Positions 1-6,289 of a stretch of DNA of 12,248 nt are shown one piece after another. The position numbers were made by a program, and so were the translations under genes. Source of the stretch: JBFMFE01 sp040752295 (GTDB lineage Bacteria; UBP15; UBA6099; JBFMBQ01); the NCBI GenBank assembly GCA_040752295.1, contig JBFMFE010000210.1:1-12248 (forward strand), written 5' to 3'. Under the pieces are notes generated by a model that saw only the letters and a list, made by a program, of their open reading frames with translations, was not told where the DNA came from and ran no database searches. Every line of letters starts with the position of its first letter. Position 1 is the stretch's first letter.

Positions 1-58
1 CCTTGTTTCCCGCGCTCCGCGCGGGAGTGAAGGCGGCGATGACTCGCCGCAGTCCAAG

Positions 59-80
59 GCCTGCCTGCCGGCAGGCAGGC
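59..80. repeat. Perfect 22-bp palindrome (REP-like element)
   Basis: An 11-bp arm (GCCTGCCTGCC) is followed directly by its exact reverse complement with no loop. It lies in the gene-free leader upstream of the 163-2112 gene. Another GC-rich inverted repeat at 4819-4857 shares the CCTGCCTG and ACAGGC/GGCAGGC words, which suggests a dispersed palindromic family. A smaller hairpin (arms 9-14 and 20-25) lies just upstream without a T-tract. Apart from these, bases 1-162 show no gene. The role is unknown; a cruciform or transcript-end stem is possible. Confidence 0.75.
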
Positions 81-162
81 GGATGACGTCGCAATCCATC
101 GTGACGAAGAATGTGCGAAAGTTCACCATCTGTGGCTCAAAAAATCTTCCCATTTTGCACAG

Positions 163-2112
163 ATGTCCAGTCGTAAGATACTAATGATCGCCCCTCGAAA
201 ACGCGGAAAAACGGTGCGCCGTGAACGCGGCGCGTCGTTTCATCGGCGAATGACCGTCTTCGCGCTCGCCGCCCTTTTACTCGCGCTCCAGCGCCCCGCG
301 CCGGCGTCGCTCGACAGCGGCGTCGAGTCCGCGCCGGACGTCGCGAACCTCCTCGAACTTCTCAGGGAAATCAACTATTCGAGCCGGGTCGCCGTGAAAA
401 CCGCCGCCCCCGCCGACGCGCGGCGCCTCGTCTCGGAACTTGAAAAAACACTCGGCATGCCGCCGGACAAAATCGCGCTCTACGAAAAAACGTGGCGCTT
501 CCTCAAACTCATTCCCCCCGGTTTCGACCTCTCCGGGACGCTTCGGAACGTCCACTCACGGCAGGCGATGACGCTCTACGTGCCGTCCGAGAACACCGTG
601 TACACGAACCCGCGGCGCCTCCCGCCCGAGTGGAACGCGCCGCTGCTCCGGCGCACCTTCGAGCAGCTCGACATCGGCGTGATCGAGTTCGTCCTCGCTC
701 GCGACCTCGCCTACGCGCTCCTCCACCAGAATTTCGGGACCTCCGACCCGCCCCATCCCGGGCTTCCATTCGACCGCGCACTCGCCCTCCGAGCCTCCAT
801 TGACGGCGGCGTCACCGCCATGCTCATGGACTATATCGTCCGCGAAAGCGGCGTCAGCGTCCTCCTTCTGCCCAACCCGGAAGCCGTCATCTCGCACTAT
901 CTCCCCATCGTCACTCACGTCGAGCGCGCCGCACTCGACGCGCTCCCCGGCTTCGTCAGGAACTGGTTCGCCTTCCCCTTCGAAAAAGGCGTCACCTTCG
1001 TCTTTCACCAGAGAAAAACCGGCGGCAACCTGCTCGTCAACAGCGCGTACAAAAACATCCCCCTCGGCACCGAGCAGATCATCCACCCTGAAAAATTCTA
1101 CGAAGCCCCGGACAACCCCGCGAGGATTATCGTCCCCGATCTTTCGAAGGAAATCGGCGGCGGCGCGCGCCTCATCTACGAGGACACCTGCGGCGAATGG
1201 CTGCTCAACCAGTTGCTCGCCGAGTGGCTCCGCAGGAAAGCGCGCGACAGCGTCGTCGCCGGCTGGGCGGGAGACACGCTCGCACTGTACGAGTCGCCCG
1301 GCGGCGCGCTCACCGCCGCATGGTACACGACCTGGGACGGCGCCGGGTTCGCATCCATGTTCCACGACGCGCTCGTCTCCGCCGCACGGCACAGCCTGCC
1401 CCCGGACGAAATCCGGTTCCATGCGGAGCGCATCGGGCGCGACGTCGTCTTCGCCCTCACCTCCGCGCCCGCCATACCCCCCGCTCTCATCCCGCGCCTC
1501 TGGCAGAGCGTCAAATCACCCGTCGTCGTGCCGCCGCCCGTCCCCGAAAAACCCGCCCCCGAATACCTCGAAATCTCCGTCAGCGGCTTCCTCAGCCTGC
1601 TCATGGAAAAAGCGAAACACAAGCCCCGGCAGGACGACACGTGGCAGGAAACCGGGGACACCTTCCGCAACCCGAAGTACCGCTACAGGGTGAAGCGCCC
1701 GGGTCCCGACTGGTACTTTCACAGGGTGCAGGTCGGCAACATGCTGCTCTCCGAGTTCACGGCGCTCAACACGAGGGAACTCGGCGCGCACTTCACGGTC
1801 GCCTCGCTCGCAAAATACGGCGGCGACGTCCCCAACCCCGTGGACGAAATGGCGGAAATCCTGTCGAAACAACTGATAAACTTCAGAAAAACGGATGACC
1901 GCAGCCACACCGTCGCGGGCTTTCCGGCGCGGAGCCTCACCTATACCGCTTTCGCCGTCGTCCCCCTCAAGGTGACCTACACCGAAGTCATCGCCGACGA
2001 GTTCAACTACGTCCTCACCTTCTGGGCGCCGAAAGCGACCTACGAAAAACTCCTCCCCGATTACAAATCCTTCCTCGAATCGTTCGAGGTCATCCCGCGC
2101 GCGTCGAAATAG
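163..2112 (+). CDS. Secreted pseudo-metallopeptidase-like protein with C-terminal PsbP/DUF1795-like domain
   Basis: 649 aa from the first ATG. An internal ATG at 250 starts directly on a signal-peptide-like segment (MTVFALAALLLAL, then a Pro/Ala stretch), so the true start may be 250; no clear ribosome binding site favours either. Residues about 60-430 follow, from memory, the layout of a bacterial secreted zinc-protease-like family whose hallmark is HExxHALQDQ, then EGDAT, then a GTEQILHP-type and a GWxGD motif. Here the last two survive (GTEQIIHPEK at 302-311, GWAGD at 367-371). The HExxH position reads RDLAY (180-184) and EGDAT reads DGGVT (214-218), so zinc binding and catalysis should be lost. 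Residues about 500-645 (YRYRVKRPG, W, then alternating strands to a FLESFEVI end) look like a PsbP/DUF1795 fold. The reading frame is intact over its full length, so a retained non-enzymatic role outside the cytoplasm is likely. The function is unknown and the family call is from recollection. Confidence 0.8.
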   Translation: MSSRKILMIAPRKRGKTVRRERGASFHRRMTVFALAALLLALQRPAPASLDSGVESAPDVANLLELLREINYSSRVAVKTAAPADARRLVSELEKTLGMPPDKIALYEKTWRFLKLIPPGFDLSGTLRNVHSRQAMTLYVPSENTVYTNPRRLPPEWNAPLLRRTFEQLDIGVIEFVLARDLAYALLHQNFGTSDPPHPGLPFDRALALRASIDGGVTAMLMDYIVRESGVSVLLLPNPEAVISHYLPIVTHVERAALDALPGFVRNWFAFPFEKGVTFVFHQRKTGGNLLVNSAYKNIPLGTEQIIHPEKFYEAPDNPARIIVPDLSKEIGGGARLIYEDTCGEWLLNQLLAEWLRRKARDSVVAGWAGDTLALYESPGGALTAAWYTTWDGAGFASMFHDALVSAARHSLPPDEIRFHAERIGRDVVFALTSAPAIPPALIPRLWQSVKSPVVVPPPVPEKPAPEYLEISVSGFLSLLMEKAKHKPRQDDTWQETGDTFRNPKYRYRVKRPGPDWYFHRVQVGNMLLSEFTALNTRELGAHFTVASLAKYGGDVPNPVDEMAEILSKQLINFRKTDDRSHTVAGFPARSLTYTAFAVVPLKVTYTEVIADEFNYVLTFWAPKATYEKLLPDYKSFLESFEVIPRASK

Positions 2113-2140
2113 CGCCCGCGCAGCGCCGGCGCGCTATTTC
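2106..2140. terminator. Bidirectional hairpin between convergent genes
   Basis: The arms GAAATAGCGC (2106-2115) and GCGCTATTTC (2131-2140) are perfect 10-bp inverted repeats, and the pairing can continue inward with one bulge. The stem contains the TAG stop of the plus-strand gene (2110-2112) and the TAG stop of the minus-strand small ORF (2134-2136). Short T/A runs flank the GC core on both sides, as expected for a two-way terminator, although the T-tracts are short. Confidence 0.55.
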
Positions 2141-2262
2141 CCGTACCTCATCATCTTCTCCCGCCTCAGCCTCTCTTCCTCTTCCTTCGTGAGTCCCTTC
2201 AGCCACGCGTGAGCGTCCCCTTCGAGAAGTTCTGCGACTTTCCCGGCGTACTTCGACTCCAT
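2134..2262 (-). CDS. Small charged hypothetical protein (42 aa)
   Basis: The ORF starts at ATG 2262 and encodes 42 residues (MESKYAGKVAELLEG... ending REKMMRYGK). The frame stays open upstream to 2340 without a convincing ribosome binding site, so it could be longer, or the tail of a decayed gene. The composition looks like a real amphipathic helix: a Glu/Lys/Arg-rich second half (TKEEEERLRREK) and codon choice rich in G/C at third positions, like its neighbours. Its stop lies in a hairpin shared with the convergent upstream gene, which supports a true gene end here. I do not recognise a family; the size and helical character would suit a small regulator or antitoxin, but nothing shows it. 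Confidence 0.4.
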   Translation of the reverse strand: MESKYAGKVAELLEGDAHAWLKGLTKEEEERLRREKMMRYGK

Positions 2263-2399
2263 CTCTGCGCCCCCGGCAGCCGCGCGCTCCACGCGGCAGG
2301 CATGTGGGACTGCCACTGGACCGGCTCCATGCTCCGCCATGGCGCACGGAACGAGCCTGTGGATTGCTGTAACAAAGCGGCAGTGGAAAACAGGTCTGG

Positions 2400-2640
2400 A
2401 TTTTCTGAAGGTTACCTGATAATATTATAGAAATAAATTATTTACCATATGGATACATCATTGGAGAAATATGAAACAACAAGTTTACGAGGAATGCTTA
2501 TTGTGTCACCTGAATTTCTTAATTTCTTTATTCCATATTCAACGCCTGACCCCAATCAATTTGGCAGAAACTGGCTTTCACGCAATCTGTCCCTCGTGGG
2601 CATACGAATTTCGGCGGCTCAGACCCGATAGAAGCCAGAA
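2400..2640. other. AT-rich gene-free stretch, possible mobile-element remnant
   Basis: The composition drops sharply to AT-rich between the GC-rich 2134-2262 ORF and the lipoprotein gene. Short frames exist here (for example plus strand 2449-2631) but they look random and overlap each other in two frames. The stretch with the words AATTTCTTAATTTCTTTATTCC and GCCTGACCCC (about 2513-2554) resembles flanking sequence I recall next to REP-associated transposases, but no transposase is present. I see no intact gene, RNA gene or clear insertion-sequence ends. Confidence 0.25.
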
Positions 2641-2672
2641 AAAATTTGATGTGAGGAATGTCGGTTGATATA

Positions 2673-3878
2673 ATGAAGAGATACTCCAGCCTTCTGGTTC
2701 TCCTATCGTTGTTTGCAGGGTGGATGGTTTTTCTCACCGGTTGTGGGGGAGGCGGATCGAGCAGCACGCCCGTGCAGCCCCCTGAGCCGGATGATTCGCT
2801 CTATAGGATCGTATATTCCACAAAGAATTTTTCCGACTACGGGTATGCAATATACGCTGTGGATGAGAACAGTGTTGTCAGGCAGCACATTGTATCTGCC
2901 GGGTCCGCCGATTGCTGCGTGTCCAGGAAAAGCGTTGTTTATTCTGTGCAGACGGAAAACTACGCAGGCGGAAACATAATGGAACTCAACCTGTTCACGG
3001 GGAACCAGACGCTTATCGCATCCGGGAGATATGAATATCCGCAATGGAACAAGGACTGCACGAAAATCACCTTTCAACAATCAATTTACGGGGGATTCAG
3101 GATATACGTAGTGAACAGCGATGGTACTGGCATGAAAACGGTCGATATCACTCAATTCTCCGGTTATTCTTCCCAGGTAGAATGGAACTCCGCAGGCACC
3201 AGTTTCTTCCTGCACTTGACCCCGCCGGACATACCGATACCGTCCTCGTGCGATTATTACTATAAGGTTTCGCTGGCAGACATGTCGCTCTCGCCGTTTC
3301 TCACTGGAGGAAATTTTTGTTACCTTTCGTTCGCAAATTCAGTGCAGCGGGCCGCATACGCAGAAATCGAAGAGGGCAACGATCGGTTTGTCCACATCAT
3401 GGATGAAGACGGAGGCAATAACAGCATAGTTCCTGCGGAAAGCATAGAAGCTTTCACACTACAATGGAGCCCGGATTCCAGGTACCTGATCGCGATGGGA
3501 TATTACCCGTATGAGGGCATTTACAGGGTGTCGGCCGACGGATCGTCGCCGGTGAATCTCAAGCCGGCGGAAACGGGGAACGCCTACGAAGTTATTTGGT
3601 CTCCGGACAGCACTATGGTGCTGTTTGACGACTGGACGAACAAGGCCCTCTATGTCATGGATTCCGACGGGGCGCAGTTGAGAAAAATAAATGGCAGCAT
3701 CAGAGCGGTTATCAACGCGGCTTGGTCGCAGGACAGCCAGAAGATAGCTTTTTTCAACACCTCCGACGACAATAACAGGTCCATATACCTGGTCAACAAT
3801 GACGGCACGGGGCAGAAGAAGATTGCAGACACGACCACGGAAAGCGCCTGGGTGGATTGCATAGTCGACAGGCAGTAG
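2673..3878 (+). CDS. TolB-like PD40 beta-propeller lipoprotein
   Basis: 401 aa from ATG 2673; an ATG five codons upstream (2658) would add MSVDI. I prefer 2673 because the signal peptide then begins MKRYSSLLVLL. A lipobox LTGC puts the lipidated cysteine at residue 24, followed by a Gly/Ser/Pro tether. The rest is a beta-propeller built from PD40/TolB-type blades: WSPDS or WNxAG-type turns followed by YxVNxDGTG-type strands. Clear copies are YVVNSDGTG, WSPDSRYL with YRVSADGSS, WSPDSTMV with YVMDSDGAQ, and WSQDSQKIAF with YLVNNDGTG. There are at least five blades, ending in the final Trp-rich strand. Proteins of this type sit at the periplasmic or outer membrane face and bind proteins or ligands; no catalytic residues are evident. 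Base composition is lower in GC than the flanking 649-aa gene. It stands alone with no operon partner, and no clear ribosome binding site is seen. Confidence 0.9.
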   Translation: MKRYSSLLVLLSLFAGWMVFLTGCGGGGSSSTPVQPPEPDDSLYRIVYSTKNFSDYGYAIYAVDENSVVRQHIVSAGSADCCVSRKSVVYSVQTENYAGGNIMELNLFTGNQTLIASGRYEYPQWNKDCTKITFQQSIYGGFRIYVVNSDGTGMKTVDITQFSGYSSQVEWNSAGTSFFLHLTPPDIPIPSSCDYYYKVSLADMSLSPFLTGGNFCYLSFANSVQRAAYAEIEEGNDRFVHIMDEDGGNNSIVPAESIEAFTLQWSPDSRYLIAMGYYPYEGIYRVSADGSSPVNLKPAETGNAYEVIWSPDSTMVLFDDWTNKALYVMDSDGAQLRKINGSIRAVINAAWSQDSQKIAFFNTSDDNNRSIYLVNNDGTGQKKIADTTTESAWVDCIVDRQ

Positions 3879-3891
3879 AGATTAGGCAGAA

Positions 3892-3948
3892 GGCAGGGTG
3901 TCAGGCATTAAATGTCAGGCAGGGTGGGCAGGGTGTCAGGCATTAAAT
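3892..3948. repeat. 22-bp direct repeat, two copies 35 bp apart
   Basis: The unit GGCAGGGTGTCAGGCATTAAAT occurs at 3892-3913 and again at 3927-3948, with a partial copy (GTCAGGCAGGGTG) between them. It starts 13 bases after the lipoprotein stop codon. The spacer from here to 4051 holds no gene that I can support. Confidence 0.8.
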
Positions 3949-4051
3949 ATGCAGTAAAGCCCATTGCGATTTGTGGATTTTTTCCCCTGTTACCACAACA
4001 ACAAAACCCGCCACGCTGGAAAGAAATCCCGGATTGAAGTAAAATAAAAAT

Positions 4052-4186
4052 ATGAAGAAGCTGAAGTTGTACATTGAGACATCGGTCTGGAATTTCCTTT
4101 TCGCGGACGACGCGCCGGAGAAGGAGAAAGTTTTTAAGGTGAAGATATGAAACAAATTTTATGAAAGCAAAAAGGAGAGTGCCGAA
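4052..4186 (+). pseudogene. Broken PIN-domain (VapC-like) toxin, N-terminus only
   Basis: From ATG 4052 the frame reads MKKLKLYIETSVWNF then LFADDAPEKEK and stops at TGA 4148-4150 (32 aa). This matches, from family knowledge, the first strand of a PIN ribonuclease subfamily that begins KLKxYxETSVxNFxFADDAPEK. After the stop the same frame continues NKFYESKKES until the hicB start codon, which still resembles the next PIN helix (KFYE/KFFE). It is therefore a PIN gene with a nonsense or small indel change and no remaining catalytic core; an intact one is around 130-150 aa. Only the first acidic position (Glu in IETS) is left. The remnant is in the same frame as hicB. Confidence 0.7.
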
Positions 4187-4411
4187 ATGAAGCAATTCAA
4201 GATAATTGTGGAGAAACATCCCGACGGTTATGTTGCATACCCACTGGGACTTAAAGGAATCGTCGTCGGAGAAGGCGATACTTACGAAGAAGCGCTCGCC
4301 GATGTGAAGTCGGCCATCAGCTTTCACATCGAAACTTTCGGCATGGACTCTGTCGAAGAAGAATCACCAGTGCTGGAAGCCTTTATTGCCGAGACGGGTG
4401 TGGCAGTCTGA
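4187..4411 (+). CDS. hicB: HicB-family antitoxin
   Basis: 74 aa. A good ribosome binding site (AGGAG, 4173-4177) lies nine bases before the ATG. The sequence is a short HicB/UPF0150 partial RNase-H-like fold: an opening strand FKIIVEKHPDGYVAYPLGLKG, then the GEGDTYEEALADVKSAI helix, then IETFG. In known modules HicB binds HicA and blocks its mRNA-cleaving activity. This version is at the short end and shows no C-terminal ribbon-helix-helix or helix-turn-helix DNA-binding segment, so autoregulation may differ from that of longer HicB proteins. It overlaps hicA by one base (TGATG), which implies translational coupling. The antitoxin comes first, opposite to the classical hicAB order. The patch is less GC-rich than the surrounding long genes, consistent with acquisition. 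Confidence 0.88.
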   Translation: MKQFKIIVEKHPDGYVAYPLGLKGIVVGEGDTYEEALADVKSAISFHIETFGMDSVEEESPVLEAFIAETGVAV

Positions 4412-4650
4412 TGTCCAAGTTCCCGGTTGATGTTCCAAAATACAGAGTAATCAGGACTTTCGAATCGTTGGGATTTTGTCTTGTCCGCGAAAGGGAGCAT
4501 ATAGCAATGGTTCGGGAAAACCCTGATGGAACACAAACGCCTATGACTCTGCCAAATCACAATAAAATCAAAGGATCAACCTTGAGAACAGCTTGTACTC
4601 AGGCGGGCATTCCGAGAGACGAATTTCTGAGAGCCTATGATCAAACATGA
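4411..4650 (+). CDS. hicA: HicA-family mRNA interferase toxin
   Basis: 79 aa. The ATG overlaps the hicB stop codon. The protein has the small double-stranded-RNA-binding-like HicA fold. The first helix and turn read VIRTFESLGFCLVRERE, followed by the presumed catalytic histidine (His30 in REHIAMVR), then a NPDGTQTPMTLPNH strand pair and a C-terminal helix (LRTACTQAGIPRDEFL), which is the typical HicA ending. Length is usual for the family. The expected activity is ribosome-independent mRNA cleavage, neutralised by the upstream HicB. The glycine-serine that often precedes the histidine is replaced by Arg-Glu. All core parts are present, so the toxin is probably active. Confidence 0.88.
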   Translation: MSKFPVDVPKYRVIRTFESLGFCLVREREHIAMVRENPDGTQTPMTLPNHNKIKGSTLRTACTQAGIPRDEFLRAYDQT

Positions 4651-4815
4651 CCGGCCCAAGCAATGAAGCTGCGAGGATTTACGGACATTTTGAGCGAATT
4701 CGCCGCTGAAGACTACCCACCGGGCCGCGAGGAATCGGAATCTGTCGCTTTTATGAAGAATACCATTAATATCACATGAGGAAAAAAATAACGCCGCCCG
4801 GTATTGCAGCCTGTC
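4651..4815 (+). other. Spacer after hicA with a doubtful 38-codon frame
   Basis: A frame at 4663-4779 (MKLRGFTDILSEFAAEDY... ending MKNTINIT) is acidic in the middle, but it has no ribosome binding site and no family I recognise. It could be debris from the same toxin-antitoxin patch. Nothing else coding is seen before the palindromic element. Confidence 0.15.
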
Positions 4816-4818
4816 TTC

Positions 4819-4857
4819 TGCCTGCCTGTGCCGTGCCCGGCACGGCAGACAGGCGGC
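4819..4857. repeat. GC-rich imperfect palindrome (REP-like)
   Basis: The core arms GCCGTGCC and GGCACGGC are perfect around a single C. Outer arms (CCTGCCTGT against ACAGGCGG/GCAGG) extend the stem with a two-base interruption. The vocabulary is shared with the perfect palindrome at 59-80. It lies between hicA and the terminator of the convergent porin gene. Confidence 0.65.
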
Positions 4858-4915
4858 GCAGGCGGGTTCTCGGCGTCCACTTCGTTTTTCACGGTCCGCG
4901 GAACATGCCCGGCAC

Positions 4916-4943
4916 AAAAAAAAGGCGCCTTTTCAGGCGCCTT
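4916..4943 (-). terminator. Rho-independent terminator of the porin gene
   Basis: On the minus strand, AAGGCGCC, a six-base loop TGAAAA and GGCGCCTT are followed by an uninterrupted T-run of about nine residues. It sits 30 bases past the porin stop codon. This is a textbook intrinsic terminator for the minus strand. On the plus strand the hairpin is followed only by TTCTTTGC, so it would be weaker for transcripts coming from hicBA. Confidence 0.9.
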
Positions 4944-4972
4944 CTTTGCTTTTCCGGCACTTCCCGCGCGGA

Positions 4973-6148
4973 TTATATCCGGAAGGAGAGCTGGAGGGTC
5001 GTCCTGTCCTCCTCGCCGGAGAGACCGCCCGTGACCGACGGCTCGCCGTAGAGCAGCGCGCCGGCGGCGTTGGTCGTCCCCGTGCCCATCGTCACGAACT
5101 CGTGGTTGAGCTGGAGCCTGACGTTGTCCTCGAAGTCCCAGTTCAGCCCGACGGTCGTGACCTTGATCTCGTTGTTGGCGGTGGAGGTGTTCTCGTCGAA
5201 GCGGTCGTAGCGGAGGACCAGCTGGAGATCGGTCTCGGGGATCTTGTAGGAGCCGTGCAGGTACCAGTCCTTCTGCTTCATCGTGAAGGCGGCGGCGTTG
5301 CTGTACTTGAGCTGCGCGTACTCGCCGGCGAAGCGGAAGTTGTAGTAGGACCAGTCGAGCGCAAGCCCCCAGAGGTCAATGTCGGAGCTTGTGGTCTGTG
5401 TGGCGTTGCAGACGCCCGCGACGCAGGTGGTTGTGCCGTCGTAGTACCAGCTCTCAAAATACAGGTTGGAGATCGGGGTCACGCCGAGGAGCGCGAACCA
5501 GTCTTTGCGGTCGTTTGTGTCGTTGACCGCGCCGGTGACCGCGCCGGAGATGGCGAGCGCTGCGGCGGTTTCCGCGCCCGCGCCGTTCACGACGCCGATA
5601 GCCCAGTCGAAGATCTCATCGTCGCCGGCGTCGCCGAAGAACATTATGCCCCTGTCGCGGTGAACGAACGCGGAGGTGAGCTGGGAGTAGTTGATGGTTT
5701 CGAGACCGTACTCGTCGGCGGTCAGTTCGAGACCCATCGGAAGCGGGAACTGCCCCGCGCGGACCGTCACCCAGTCGAGGTAGGTGAGGTCAACGTAGAG
5801 GTCAACGAGTCTTGACCCCGCGGCGCCGCTGGATTCGCCGTACCTGCCGCCCAGCCCTCCCAGTCCGGGAGTGAGCGGTGAGAGATTGCCCGATTCCTCC
5901 AGCGAGGCTTTGACCTTCACGGCGTCGGCGGGCTGGGAATCTATGCTGATCCTCAGCCTGTTCACGTCGAAGGTGTCGCTGACGATCTGGTCGCTCTTGT
6001 CGGATACGTAAACGAGCTGTCCGAGGACGCCGATGTCGGCTTTAAGCTCCTTGTCACCGACCGTGACGCCGACGGTTTTGGCGCCGGCGATCGCGCTGAG
6101 CGCGAAGAAAAAGGCGACCGCGGCTGTGAAACCTGACGCTTTCTTCAT
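4973..6148 (-). CDS. Outer-membrane porin, phosphate-selective porin (OprO/OprP)-like
   Basis: 391 aa from ATG 6148. An overlapping ATG at 6151 is possible, but the ribosome binding site AAGGAGG (6160-6154) is spaced better (five bases) for 6148. The N-terminus is a signal peptide (MKK, then a hydrophobic stretch to AIAGA). The mature part alternates aromatic and polar residues as in a transmembrane beta-barrel. Family-like landmarks are FDVNRLRISIDSQ (second strand), RAGQFPLPMGLE, HRDRGIMFFGDAG with DWAIGVVNGAG, and C-terminal strands ending TLQLSFRI. Length and motif order fit phosphate-selective or polyphosphate-type porins found widely in Gram-negative bacteria. Substrate cannot be inferred from sequence, and no phosphate-regulon site was recognised. 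An extracellular-loop pair (CVAGVC) could form a disulfide. It is monocistronic with its own terminator. Confidence 0.85.
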   Translation of the reverse strand: MKKASGFTAAVAFFFALSAIAGAKTVGVTVGDKELKADIGVLGQLVYVSDKSDQIVSDTFDVNRLRISIDSQPADAVKVKASLEESGNLSPLTPGLGGLGGRYGESSGAAGSRLVDLYVDLTYLDWVTVRAGQFPLPMGLELTADEYGLETINYSQLTSAFVHRDRGIMFFGDAGDDEIFDWAIGVVNGAGAETAAALAISGAVTGAVNDTNDRKDWFALLGVTPISNLYFESWYYDGTTTCVAGVCNATQTTSSDIDLWGLALDWSYYNFRFAGEYAQLKYSNAAAFTMKQKDWYLHGSYKIPETDLQLVLRYDRFDENTSTANNEIKVTTVGLNWDFEDNVRLQLNHEFVTMGTGTTNAAGALLYGEPSVTGGLSGEEDRTTLQLSFRI

Positions 6149-6153
6149 CATAA

Positions 6154-6160
6154 CCTCCTT
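6154..6160 (-). promoter_or_regulatory. Strong Shine-Dalgarno of the porin gene
   Basis: AAGGAGG on the minus strand lies two bases before ATG 6151 and five bases before ATG 6148. The spacing decides in favour of 6148 as the start. Confidence 0.8.
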
Positions 6161-6164
6161 GGAA

Positions 6165-6284
6165 TCACAATAGTCCGGATTTCAGGCGCCGGGAGTAAGT
6201 TTCCATGTTTCCTTACAGCCGTTCGACCCGTCCATCCGGTTCAAGCCTGTCCGCCTGCGGCATGTCCAAGGAATTTCACCTCCT
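6165..6284 (-). other. Candidate leader region with two mini-ORFs upstream of the porin
   Basis: A near-perfect Shine-Dalgarno (AGGAGGTGA, first base at 6284) precedes TTG 6269 by nine bases. The frame 6269-6213 encodes 18 residues (MDMPQADRLEPDGRVERL) and stops. A second mini-frame, 6206-6165, has AAGGAA before its ATG and encodes METYSRRLKSGLL, stopping just before the porin ribosome binding site. They could form a translated leader or be chance. No riboswitch consensus was recognised. Confidence 0.25.
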
Positions 6285-6289
6285 CTCCG

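Noticed and set aside
556..1422. Long antisense frame inside the 649-aa gene
   Set aside because: High-GC shadow frame; the plus-strand frame has a signal peptide and family motifs.
2449..2668. Two overlapping short plus-strand frames before the lipoprotein
   Set aside because: They share the same DNA in different frames, have no ribosome binding sites and no recognisable family.
2646..2674. TTGATG, 17 bases, TATAAT promoter-like pair at the lipoprotein start
   Set aside because: The -10 box overlaps the ATG at 2673, so a transcript from it would begin inside the signal peptide coding region. Probably chance in an AT-rich stretch.
3908..4327. Minus-strand frame of 139 codons across the PIN remnant and hicB
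   Set aside because: It runs antisense to well-supported toxin-antitoxin genes and has a hydrophobic, low-complexity composition typical of a shadow frame.
4946..5815. 289-codon plus-strand frame opposite the porin
   Set aside because: Repetitive Val/Gly/Glu composition, overlaps the terminator side, and the porin frame has signal peptide, barrel pattern and ribosome binding site.
6213..6284. Possible cobalamin riboswitch because of GGTGAAATTCC near the porin
   Set aside because: The downstream B12-box elements (CCCGC-ACTGT type and the closing stems) are not present in the right order; the word is better explained as a Shine-Dalgarno.
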